7,904 bases of DNA, taken from the NCBI GenBank assembly GCA_030608825.1, contig JAUWDL010000047.1:1-7904 (forward strand). The letters run 5' to 3'. Origin of the DNA: Gemmatimonadales bacterium. Lineage in GTDB: Bacteria > Gemmatimonadota > Gemmatimonadetes > Palauibacterales > Palauibacteraceae. Below are positions 1 to 5,505 of this stretch, in pieces. Both the position numbers and the translations under genes were made by a program. The notes under the pieces are model-generated. The model was not told the origin of the DNA, ran no database searches, and saw only the letters and a program-made list of their open reading frames with translations. Position 1 is the stretch's first letter. Each line of letters starts with the position of its first letter.

Positions 1-352
1 CCAGCAGCAGGTCCGTGGAGAACACCCTCAATCCGGCTGAGTCGACCGGCGGGACGACGCCGTCGTTCGTGACGGAGAGCGAACGGCGAGGGAGCCCGAG
101 CAGCGACGGCGCCGTGGGGCCGTTGAGATCCGCATCCAGCAGTCCCGCCGAGCCTCTGCCGCGAGCAAGGGCCGAGGCGAGCGTCGCCGCCACGAAGCTC
201 TTGCCCACCCCACCCTTCCCGCTCGCTACCCCGAGGACCGTCCTCACAGCTTTCATGCGGCGGTCCACGCGGCGACGCTGGATGGCGAGCTGGTCGCCGA
301 GACCGGAGCGGTCCGAGCCCTCGAGATCGGCGTAGGTGCGGATCTTCCTCAC
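1..352 (-). CDS. Mrp/NBP35-family Fe-S carrier P-loop ATPase, N-terminal part (cut by window edge)
   Basis: Seen: about 117 residues running off the left edge, so the C-terminal part is missing. The deviant Walker A motif SGKGGVGKS lies at residues 44-52, with the signature second lysine (K46) of the ParA/MinD/Mrp class. LLDADLNGPTAPSLLG at 71-86 matches the switch I region (DAD..GP) that separates Mrp/NBP35 from ParA or MinD. Known of the family: Mrp (ApbC) proteins are cytosolic dimeric ATPases that carry and transfer 4Fe-4S clusters; the CxxC cluster site lies near the C-terminus and is not visible here. The chosen start is a GTG at 352, giving a 32-residue leader (YADLEGSDRSGLGDQL...) of the sort seen before the P-loop in related proteins. 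An ATG at 256 (residue 33) is the alternative. No strong Shine-Dalgarno is visible. It lies 10 nt after the membrane-protein gene and is probably cotranscribed with it. Family certain; start moderately sure. Confidence 0.92.
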   Translation of the reverse strand, partial: MRKIRTYADLEGSDRSGLGDQLAIQRRRVDRRMKAVRTVLGVASGKGGVGKSFVAATLASALARGRGSAGLLDADLNGPTAPSLLGLPRRSLSVTNDGVVPPVDSAGLRVFSTDLLL

Positions 353-362
353 GTCCGTACGG

Positions 363-743
363 TCAGAGGTCCCAGGCTGCTCGCGCCAGCATCCAGAGGT
401 TGATGAGGACGACGACCAAAGCCGTGACGTAGAAGGCAGGCGCAAGAACGCCGGGTTCGCGCAGGAAGGCGGCGTTGATCAGGGCGGGCAGGCGGAGACC
501 GTGCAGCGCCCAGATCGCCCGCGCGAACCAGACGTTCTGCCAGCGCCACAATCCCAAGAAGACCAGGGCCAGGATCGCGGCACCGACCAGAAGCCACAAC
601 CACCCCGGACCGCGAGCGGCAGGCAGCTGACCCGCCCGCCAGAGCGTCCAGACGGCCGCCTCGTAGAGCAACCCGACGTGCAGGTAGACGAAGGCGGCCT
701 GTCGGAACTTCGCGGCGCGCTCTGGAGCGTGTACGGAGGCCAT
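363..743 (-). CDS. Small multi-pass membrane protein of unknown function, upstream of the Mrp ATPase
   Basis: A 126-aa protein I cannot assign to a named family. Hydrophobic segments are visible at about residues 16-36, 48-66 and 100-122. A Trp/Arg-rich, probably amphipathic stretch (GLWRWQNVWFARAIWALHG) lies between the second and third, and the N-terminus is short and basic. Tryptophan is frequent throughout. The ATG at 743 is fixed by an in-frame TGA four codons upstream, with only a weak purine-rich sequence (GAAGA) just before it. The gene lies 10 nt upstream of the Mrp ATPase on the same strand, so the two likely share a transcript starting in the 744-873 region. The coding call rests on hydrophobic composition, the operon-like spacing and the lack of a competing frame. 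Function unknown. Confidence 0.75.
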   Translation of the reverse strand: MASVHAPERAAKFRQAAFVYLHVGLLYEAAVWTLWRAGQLPAARGPGWLWLLVGAAILALVFLGLWRWQNVWFARAIWALHGLRLPALINAAFLREPGVLAPAFYVTALVVVLINLWMLARAAWDL

Positions 744-833
744 TCTTCAAGCTTCAGTCGGGCTGAGCGGCGCCGCAACAGCGGCCGGCGGGGTGGTCGG
801 CAGCGTCATCGTCGGCATGGTCTCTCGCGCCAT

Positions 834-843
834 CGTGTACACG
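834..843. promoter_or_regulatory. 10-bp perfect palindrome in divergent intergenic region (possible operator)
   Basis: CGTGTACACG is its own reverse complement. It sits in the 130-nt gap between two divergent genes and 15 nt upstream of the candidate -10 box at 859-864, so it falls where a -35 element would be. That position suits a repressor or activator site, but a 10-bp palindrome can occur by chance in GC-rich DNA. Nothing else is recognisable in the 744-873 gap. Confidence 0.25.
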
Positions 844-858
844 TCCGGGGGCGGCCCG

Positions 859-864
859 TATCTT
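859..864 (+). promoter_or_regulatory. Candidate -10 box (TATCTT) for the 66-aa membrane protein gene
   Basis: TATCTT is an AT-rich hexamer in very GC-rich surroundings, ending 9 nt before the ATG at 874. It fits TANNNT and would place transcription start near 870-871, leaving a leader of only about 3 nt. The same eight bases, TATCTTTC, precede lpxH at 5493. No convincing -35 sequence is visible. Confidence 0.35.
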
Positions 865-873
865 TCAGGTACC

Positions 874-1074
874 ATGTCGCTCATCGGATTCCACAAGCTG
901 CTCATCGCCACGGCGATCCTCTTCTGCGCTCTCTTCGCGGTCTGGCAGGGGATCATCTTCACGAGAACGGGCGCGGCCTTGAACGTCGCGCTGGCAGCCT
1001 CGTTCGCCCTCGCCGCGGCGGGGCTCACCTACTACCTGGCGAACCTGCAACGCTTCCTGAAGAGGGATTCCTGA
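874..1074 (+). CDS. 66-aa two-helix membrane protein, unknown function
   Basis: Starting at the ATG at 874 the protein reads MSLIGFHKLLIATAILFCAL..., with two hydrophobic helices at about residues 9-29 and 36-60 joined by a short polar turn (TRTGA). It ends in a basic tail, QRFLKRDS. Such small two-helix proteins are common in diderm genomes as conserved hypotheticals; I do not recognise a family. The open frame continues upstream to a GTG at 793, but that extension covers the intergenic palindrome and candidate -10 box and adds nothing protein-like, so the shorter start is preferred. There is no clear Shine-Dalgarno (only CAGG five bases upstream). It is divergent from the 126-aa membrane protein, and its stop lies 7 nt from the convergent hemC stop. 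Confidence 0.68.
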   Translation: MSLIGFHKLLIATAILFCALFAVWQGIIFTRTGAALNVALAASFALAAAGLTYYLANLQRFLKRDS

Positions 1075-1081
1075 GCCGCGA

Positions 1082-2017
1082 TCAGGCGCCGGCTCCGTGA
1101 GCCCCACTCACGAGCAACTCATCCGCCCCACGGGCCCGTAGCTCATCCGCCACGAGCCGGCCGAGGCCGACCGCATCGTCGACGGGGCCTCTCGTGGAGG
1201 CCCGAATCGCCTGGCTACCGTCCTCCGACAGCACCGCGGCGTGCACGGTGAGGTCTCCTCCCTTCCGCAAAGCCAAAGCGCCGATCGGAACCTGACATCC
1301 ACCGCCGAGGGCGGCCAGGACCGAACGCTCGCAGTCCGTTTCGGCACGCGCACGCTGATCCTCGATCGCATCCAGCAGGCCATGCACACGCTCGTCGTCA
1401 GCCCTTCCCTCGATCCCTAGCGCTCCCTGGCCCGGTGCGGGCAGCCACGCCGGCGCCTCCAGGGCCTGCATCGTGGGCGAGAGCCTCCCGAGGCGCTTCA
1501 GGCCGGCCGCGGCGAGGAGGAGCGCGTCGTACTCGTCGCGCTCGAGCTTGGCCAGCCTCGTCTCCACGTTGCCCCGCACGTCGAGCGGCCGGCATTCGGG
1601 TCTGGCGTTGAGCAGCAGGGCGCGGCGGCGCAGCGAGGAGGTCCCGACGCGGGCCCCATCCTCCAGCTCGGAAAGCCGGAGTCCTTCCGCGGAAACGAGG
1701 ACGTCGGCCGGATCCTCCCGCTCCGGCACGGCGAGCAGGGCCAGGCCGGGCGGCAGATCGGTGGGCAGGTCTTTCAGGGAATGCACGGCGATGTCGATCG
1801 CGCCGTCGAGGATCGCGGCTTCGAGCTCGGCCGTGAACAGACCCTTGCCACCGATAGCCGGAAGGGGAACATCACGCTTCCGGTCCCCCTCCGTGTCCAT
1901 CCAGACGTTGCGCACCTGGAGCTCGGGCCATGCGGCGCTCACGAGCCTCGCGACCCACTCCGCCTGCGAGCGAGCGAGCGCCGATTTCCGGGAGCCTATC
2001 AGAAGGGTCTCAGGCAT
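1082..2017 (-). CDS. hemC: Hydroxymethylbilane synthase (porphobilinogen deaminase)
   Basis: A 311-aa cytosolic enzyme that polymerises four porphobilinogen molecules into the linear tetrapyrrole hydroxymethylbilane, an early step to heme and other tetrapyrroles. Seen: the N-terminal strand TLLIGSRKSALARSQA (4-19), the substrate/cofactor loop HSLKDLPT (79-86) with D83 equivalent to the catalytic Asp84 of E. coli, GTSSLRRRA (125-133), DVRGNVETRL (146-155), PAPGQGALGIE (193-203), and GGGCQVPIGA (238-247), in which C241 matches the cysteine carrying the dipyrromethane cofactor (E. coli Cys242). Length and motif order are normal, so it looks functional. The ATG at 2017 overlaps the end of the antiporter gene by 8 nt; an upstream in-frame extension would lie inside that gene and lacks homology. 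It is the last gene of the overlapping minus-strand run; hemD and hemA are not adjacent. Confidence 0.97.
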   Translation of the reverse strand: MPETLLIGSRKSALARSQAEWVARLVSAAWPELQVRNVWMDTEGDRKRDVPLPAIGGKGLFTAELEAAILDGAIDIAVHSLKDLPTDLPPGLALLAVPEREDPADVLVSAEGLRLSELEDGARVGTSSLRRRALLLNARPECRPLDVRGNVETRLAKLERDEYDALLLAAAGLKRLGRLSPTMQALEAPAWLPAPGQGALGIEGRADDERVHGLLDAIEDQRARAETDCERSVLAALGGGCQVPIGALALRKGGDLTVHAAVLSEDGSQAIRASTRGPVDDAVGLGRLVADELRARGADELLVSGAHGAGA

Positions 2018-3530
2018 CGTCCCGCGTGTCGCCGGGATCGATCGTGGCCAGGGCATGGGCCTCGGCCGGCGCCGGCAACCCGGCGTCCCCGGCCAGTTCG
2101 TCGTCCGATTCGCCGCCGCCATCCTGAAGCAGCTGCTTGAGGATCGGCGGCACCAGGAAGGTCGAGAGTATGACCATGATGAGGACGGCGCTGTAGACGG
2201 CGTTTGAGAGGATCCCCTCCCGCAGGCCGATCGCGGCGAAGATCAGCCCCACCTCGCCGCGGGGGACCATGCCGACACCGATCGCGGTCCGGTTGATGCC
2301 GGGCGTCCTGATCACGAAGCCGGCCAAGATCTTTCCGACGATGGCGATCACCGTGAGGATGAGCCCGACCGTCAGCACCCGGCCGCTGAAATCCTCGCTC
2401 CCCGGAATGAAGAGCCGCACGTTCACGGGCGCCCCGACGACGACGAAGAAGATCGGCGTGAAGACGTCGGCCACCGGCTCGATCCGCTCGACCACGGCGT
2501 CGAACTGGTTGGTGGAGGAGAGGATGATGCCGGCCGCGAAGGCGCCGATGATCATCGCAGAGCCCGAGAGGTCGGCCAGCGCCGCCAGGAGGAGTGCGAA
2601 GCAAACGGCCGTGACGAGGAGAACGCCTCGCACCCGCATCCGGTCCACGATGTTGAACAGGTACGGAGCCGCCCGGTTGCCGATGACGACCGCCAGCACG
2701 AGAAAGCCGACGGCGAAAAAGAAGATCTTGCCGATCGCCAGCACGCCCACCGCCGCCCCGCCTGCCAAGCCGGCGACGACGGCCAGGATCACGATGCCCA
2801 GCACATCGTCGATCACCGCGGCTCCGATGATGATTCGGGCCTCGGAGGTGTGCATCTTCCCGAGATCGGAGAGCACGCGGGCCGTGATTCCCACCGACGT
2901 CGCCGTCAGGGTGGCGCCCACGAACATCGCCACGATCCAGAAGTCGATGCCTTCGGGCTGAATCCCGATCGACGGGTTGGAGGTGTACCAGTACAAAAAG
3001 CCGAGGCCGAACGGGAGAAGGACGCCCACAAGCGCCACCGCCGCCGCCTCCTTCCCGACCCTGAACATCTCCTTCAGGTCGGTCTCGAGACCGATCTCGA
3101 ACAGGAGGATGGAGACGCCGATCTCGGCGAAGACATGAATGACCTCGCCCATCTGGGTGTCGCTCGCCGGGATGACGCCCAGCATGCTTCCCCCGAGGAT
3201 CACGCCGGCGAGGAGCTCTCCCAACACGGCCGGCTGCCCGATCCGCTCGGCAGCTTCGCCGAAAAGCTTTCCGACCAGAAGGATGGCGATCAGGATCAGG
3301 AAGACGTGCGAGATCTCCAGTCTGTGCCCGTCCTCCTCCGCTTCCTCGACGGAGGCCTCGCCGTGGCCGGACTCCTGGACGGGTATGGAAGCCGATCGCG
3401 TGACCTCCGAAGCCTCCGGCGAATCGGCGAACAGGCGACCGGGAAGCTCCCACGCGGAGGAGCCGAAGATGATCCACACTCCCGCCAAAACGGCGGCCGG
3501 CCGGCGGATCCGGCGCCACATCCCGGTCAC
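2010..3530 (-). CDS. CPA2-family cation/proton antiporter (Kef/NapA type)
   Basis: A 506-aa inner-membrane antiporter, probably exchanging Na+ or K+ for protons. Seen: about a dozen hydrophobic segments between residues 74 and 468; QPAVLGELLAGVILG (99-113); the crossover-helix motif TATSVGITARVL (209-220); the ion-binding aspartate pair VIDDVLGIVIL (239-249, D241/D242), typical of electrogenic CPA2 members; a helix lysine at K400 that may correspond to the NapA salt-bridge lysine; and MVPRGEVGLIFA (421-432). No TrkA-N (RCK) domain follows, unlike KefB/KefC; the tail is short and acidic. Oddly, the antiporter core is preceded by a signal-like hydrophobic segment (about 12-27) and an acidic, His-containing linker (about 36-73). 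The GTG at 3530 overlaps the upstream stop as GTGA; the ATG at 3521 is a close alternative. The transported ion cannot be told from sequence. Confidence 0.93.
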   Translation of the reverse strand: MTGMWRRIRRPAAVLAGVWIIFGSSAWELPGRLFADSPEASEVTRSASIPVQESGHGEASVEEAEEDGHRLEISHVFLILIAILLVGKLFGEAAERIGQPAVLGELLAGVILGGSMLGVIPASDTQMGEVIHVFAEIGVSILLFEIGLETDLKEMFRVGKEAAAVALVGVLLPFGLGFLYWYTSNPSIGIQPEGIDFWIVAMFVGATLTATSVGITARVLSDLGKMHTSEARIIIGAAVIDDVLGIVILAVVAGLAGGAAVGVLAIGKIFFFAVGFLVLAVVIGNRAAPYLFNIVDRMRVRGVLLVTAVCFALLLAALADLSGSAMIIGAFAAGIILSSTNQFDAVVERIEPVADVFTPIFFVVVGAPVNVRLFIPGSEDFSGRVLTVGLILTVIAIVGKILAGFVIRTPGINRTAIGVGMVPRGEVGLIFAAIGLREGILSNAVYSAVLIMVILSTFLVPPILKQLLQDGGGESDDELAGDAGLPAPAEAHALATIDPGDTRDDA

Positions 3531-3904
3531 GACGTCTCGGCCTCGATGGTGCGCGGGATGATCTTCTGCCAGTTCAGAACGTGAAGGGTGTCGGCGTACT
3601 TCACCGTCAGCCGGAACCTTCGGGCACCTCCCGGCGCGGGGCTCACCTCGAACCGCTCCGCGCCCGGAGGCAGCCCGAGCTCCCTGATGACGGGGGCGAG
3701 TCTCTCTCTCGCCTCGGACCTGTCATCGACGCTCAGCTGACTCGCCTTCTCCTGGATTCGCTCCGATACCGACCGGTATCTCATCTCGGCGCGGATGAAC
3801 AGGGTGGCGATATAGAAGCTCGCCACGAGGAGGGCGAGGCCAAGGAGGCAGCCGAAACGGCCGCCTCCGTGCGACCTGCTGCGCTCCTCCGGCTCAGCTA
3901 CCAA
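3527..3904 (-). CDS. Single-pass membrane protein, DUF4845-like, unknown function
   Basis: A 125-aa protein with a polar, Glu/Arg-rich N-terminus, one transmembrane helix at about residues 17-37 (FGCLLGLALLVASFYIATLF), a charged helical stretch (38-76) and a small probably beta-rich end (about 81-125, FEVSPA...RRFRLTVKYADTLHVLNW). This architecture resembles DUF4845-type one-helix proteins, but the match is from memory of the pattern and is weak. The start appears to be a TTG at 3904, preceded by GGAG ten bases upstream (3918-3915); no other credible start lies before the membrane helix. It overlaps the lptE stop by 7 nt and its TGA overlaps the antiporter GTG, so it is probably translated by coupling. 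The position after lptE hints at an envelope role; function unknown. Confidence 0.8.
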   Translation of the reverse strand: MVAEPEERSRSHGGGRFGCLLGLALLVASFYIATLFIRAEMRYRSVSERIQEKASQLSVDDRSEARERLAPVIRELGLPPGAERFEVSPAPGGARRFRLTVKYADTLHVLNWQKIIPRTIEAETS

Positions 3905-4413
3905 TCCGACTGCGCTCCGTCCACGATCTTTTGCGTCAGGTTGTCCAACGCGATCGTCTCTGCGACCTCTTCCTGCTCGGTCTCCGGTGAGTACTCGCCG
4001 ACCCCGGTCACCGACCGGGAGCTCCAGTACATCTCTTCGAGCTCCGTGTCGAAGATCTCCACTTCAGCGGTAATGGTGATGCGGCGCTGGAAGACCTGGG
4101 TCGTCTCCCCCTCCCTGGCGTCGAAGTTGAGAGCGACGTCGGAGTATCGGGTGATCCGGGCGGTCACGATGAGGTCCGCCTCGTCCTGCGCGGCAAGCTG
4201 GAGCCCCAGCTTGCTCCGAACGGCATCCAGGAGGGACTGCGTCATCCTCTCGGTGAGCGTGAAACGGGGCGTATCGTTCTGGACCGGCGGCACGAAAGCC
4301 GTGTTCATGTGAGAGGGCAGCCCGCCGCCCCCGGAGAAGCCATAGCACCCGCCGCTGGCGAGAGCCCCGACCAGGCTACATGCGATGAGGAAGTTCGTAG
4401 ATTTCGGCAGCAT
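3898..4413 (-). CDS. lptE: LPS-assembly lipoprotein LptE
   Basis: A 171-aa outer-membrane lipoprotein that plugs and supports the LptD barrel during delivery of lipopolysaccharide to the cell surface. Seen: a lipoprotein signal peptide (about residues 1-22) with lipid-attachment cysteine C23 in ALASGGC; then YGFSGGGGLPSHMNTAFVPP (24-43), the typical LptE opening (G-Y/F-S-F...LP.H..T..V), where mature LptE begins its first strand. The rest alternates beta-strand-like stretches (LIVTARITRYSDVAL, ITITAEVEIFD) with a C-terminal helix, as in the LptE fold, and the length is normal. The ATG at 4413 has GAGGTG ten bases upstream (4429-4424) and lies 38 nt inside the preceding lipoprotein gene. The lipobox is slightly atypical (Ser at -3, Gly at -2). 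LptD is not in the window. Confidence 0.88.
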   Translation of the reverse strand: MLPKSTNFLIACSLVGALASGGCYGFSGGGGLPSHMNTAFVPPVQNDTPRFTLTERMTQSLLDAVRSKLGLQLAAQDEADLIVTARITRYSDVALNFDAREGETTQVFQRRITITAEVEIFDTELEEMYWSSRSVTGVGEYSPETEQEEVAETIALDNLTQKIVDGAQSDW

Positions 4414-5053
4414 GTCTGGTCAGCACCTCGGTCGTCTCGGTCAGTTCCCAGCGGACGCGTCGTGATTCTACAAAATCGCGATACTCGGCGCTCTTTGGCC
4501 ACACCCCGAGGCCATCCCACGAAACCTCGATCCGTTTCCGCACGCGTCCCGAGCGGCGCTCCTCGAGCCGAAGGACGCGAGAACCCTGCACGTGGGCAAA
4601 GAGAGAGTCGCCCCCGACCGGAAACACCAGGACCTTCGAGCTGTCGGTGAGAAAGCCACGGCCAGGCGACGTCCCGCCGGGACGGAAGATCCCCGCCATC
4701 GCGTAGAGGAAGGCCGGGCCCGGCAGCCTCACCTCCTCGATCTCGCCCAGGGTGGTCAGACCGCTCGGCGTGAGCGAGACACCCATCGATGCGTCTCCCG
4801 GCGCGAAGAGATCAAGTCTGAGAGAGTCGGTCGGGTTGTATCGCGCCACCCCCTCCCCGCTCAACTGGCCGTGCTCGTCCGCGTACTGCCAGTCGAAGCG
4901 CAGCCGGAAGGGTCCGGGAGGGCCGGTGGCCTCCCGCACGCGCGCTGCCACGATCTCGGGATCTGCAAGCGGCGGTCCCGTCTGTACCTGCTTGGAGCAC
5001 CCGGCGATCGCCGCCAGAATCAGCGCGGCCGCCGATGCCCGCCGGCCGCTCAT
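4376..5053 (-). CDS. Putative outer-membrane lipoprotein with LolA/LolB-like fold
   Basis: A 225-aa predicted lipoprotein. The signal peptide MSGRRASAAALILAAIAGC has a clean lipobox, AIAG|C19, and Ser at +2 favours the outer membrane. The mature part begins with a helix (DPEIVAARVREATG) and then strand-like repeats such as FRLRFDWQYADE, GEGVARYNPTDSLRLDLFA and GVSLTPSGLTTLGE. This pattern of a helix followed by an antiparallel half-barrel with phrases like 'sGeGvarY..tdslRLDLfap' recalls LolA/LolB-type lipid-binding proteins and DUF4292 relatives. That assignment is inference; no active-site motif exists to confirm it. The ATG at 5053 overlaps the thioesterase stop as ATGA (5053-5050), so translation is probably coupled. 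Being just upstream of lptE, it likely acts in lipoprotein or LPS trafficking. Confidence 0.78.
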   Translation of the reverse strand: MSGRRASAAALILAAIAGCSKQVQTGPPLADPEIVAARVREATGPPGPFRLRFDWQYADEHGQLSGEGVARYNPTDSLRLDLFAPGDASMGVSLTPSGLTTLGEIEEVRLPGPAFLYAMAGIFRPGGTSPGRGFLTDSSKVLVFPVGGDSLFAHVQGSRVLRLEERRSGRVRKRIEVSWDGLGVWPKSAEYRDFVESRRVRWELTETTEVLTRHAAEIYELPHRM

Positions 5054-5505
5054 GGCGCGGCTGCCTTCAGAGCTTCGCGCACCTCGTGAGGGATCCTGCG
5101 AGGCCGGCCTTCGCCATCGATGCACGCGAGGTCGGTGCGAGCCCGGGCCAGGAGACGCTCACCTGGGCCGATGATCTCGTAGGCGAATCTGACCGAGCGG
5201 CTCCGCGCCGCCTCCACTCTCGTCTCGATGCGCACCGTCTCCTCGTAGTGCGCCGCGGCGCGATACTCCACCTCCAGGCGCGTCACGGGCAGGAGCACCC
5301 CGTTTCGCTCGATCTCGGCGTAGGAAACGCCGCGCTCGCGCATCATCGAGGTGCGGCCGAGTTCGCACCAGACGACATACACCGCATGGTGGGCACGGCC
5401 CATCTGATCCGTCTCCGCGTAACGAACCGTCACCTCCACGCAGTGCGGGGGTCCATCCACTGCCCGCGTTTCGCGCTCGGGTTCGCACGATCTATCTTTC
5501 GGCAT
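5050..5505 (-). CDS. YbgC/FadM-like acyl-CoA thioesterase (hotdog fold)
   Basis: A 151-aa protein of the 4-hydroxybenzoyl-CoA thioesterase (hotdog) superfamily, which hydrolyses acyl-CoA thioesters in the cytosol. Seen: VRYAETDQMG (27-36), the family's N-terminal motif, with D33 in the position of the catalytic aspartate; AHHAVYVVWCELGR (38-51), equivalent to the usual HHA.Y..W.E.GR of the central helix; and typical strands LEVEYRAAAHYEETVRIETR and SVRFAYEII. Most relatives have GVV(Y/H)HANY where this has GRAHHAVY. The start is taken as the ATG at 5505, preceded by GGAAG five bases upstream. The frame is open to an ATG at 5553 inside lpxH, and a GTG at 5460 would give an N-terminus of more usual length. 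First gene of the overlapping minus-strand run; substrate unknown. Confidence 0.88.
   Translation of the reverse strand: MPKDRSCEPERETRAVDGPPHCVEVTVRYAETDQMGRAHHAVYVVWCELGRTSMMRERGVSYAEIERNGVLLPVTRLEVEYRAAAHYEETVRIETRVEAARSRSVRFAYEIIGPGERLLARARTDLACIDGEGRPRRIPHEVREALKAAAP
5493..5498 (+). promoter_or_regulatory. Candidate -10 box (TATCTT) for lpxH, possibly leaderless
   Basis: TATCTT followed by TCGGC and then the lpxH ATG at 5504. Five bases between hexamer and ATG would put transcription start at or within one base of the start codon, the geometry seen for leaderless genes with TANNNT boxes. No Shine-Dalgarno precedes the ATG, which agrees. A possible but poor -35 (TTTCGC) lies 18 bases upstream. 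Confidence 0.4.

Noticed and set aside
747..833. 28-codon minus-strand small open frame (MARETMPTMTL...) in the divergent intergenic region
   Set aside because: It lacks a ribosome-binding site and is Thr/Pro/Ala-rich. A leader peptide cannot be excluded but nothing supports it.
336..1100. 254-codon plus-strand open frame across the membrane-protein genes
   Set aside because: Composition is Arg/Pro/Gln-rich and motif-free. It covers the divergent intergenic region and both better-supported small membrane genes.
1091..1103. Small hairpin GGCTC-CGT-GAGCC near the hemC / 66-aa gene convergence
   Set aside because: The stem is only five pairs, there is no following T tract on either strand, and it lies within the hemC coding end, so it is not a credible intrinsic terminator.
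2018..2122. 35-residue N-terminal extension of hemC
   Set aside because: It lies inside the antiporter coding end, is Arg/Pro-rich, and HemC homology begins at MPETLLIGSRKSALA.
1999..3519. 506-codon minus-strand open frame almost coextensive with the antiporter
   Set aside because: It is the neighbouring frame of the antiporter gene; the product is Arg/Gly-rich with no hydrophobic pattern, whereas the other frame has full CPA2 motifs.
1473..4650. Long plus-strand open frames opposite hemC, the antiporter and lptE (e.g. 1473-2207, 2269-2961, 2850-3584, 3581-4312)
   Set aside because: Their translations are low-complexity Arg/Pro/Ser/Thr strings without motifs. The opposite strand carries clear conserved genes, so these are GC-driven shadow frames.
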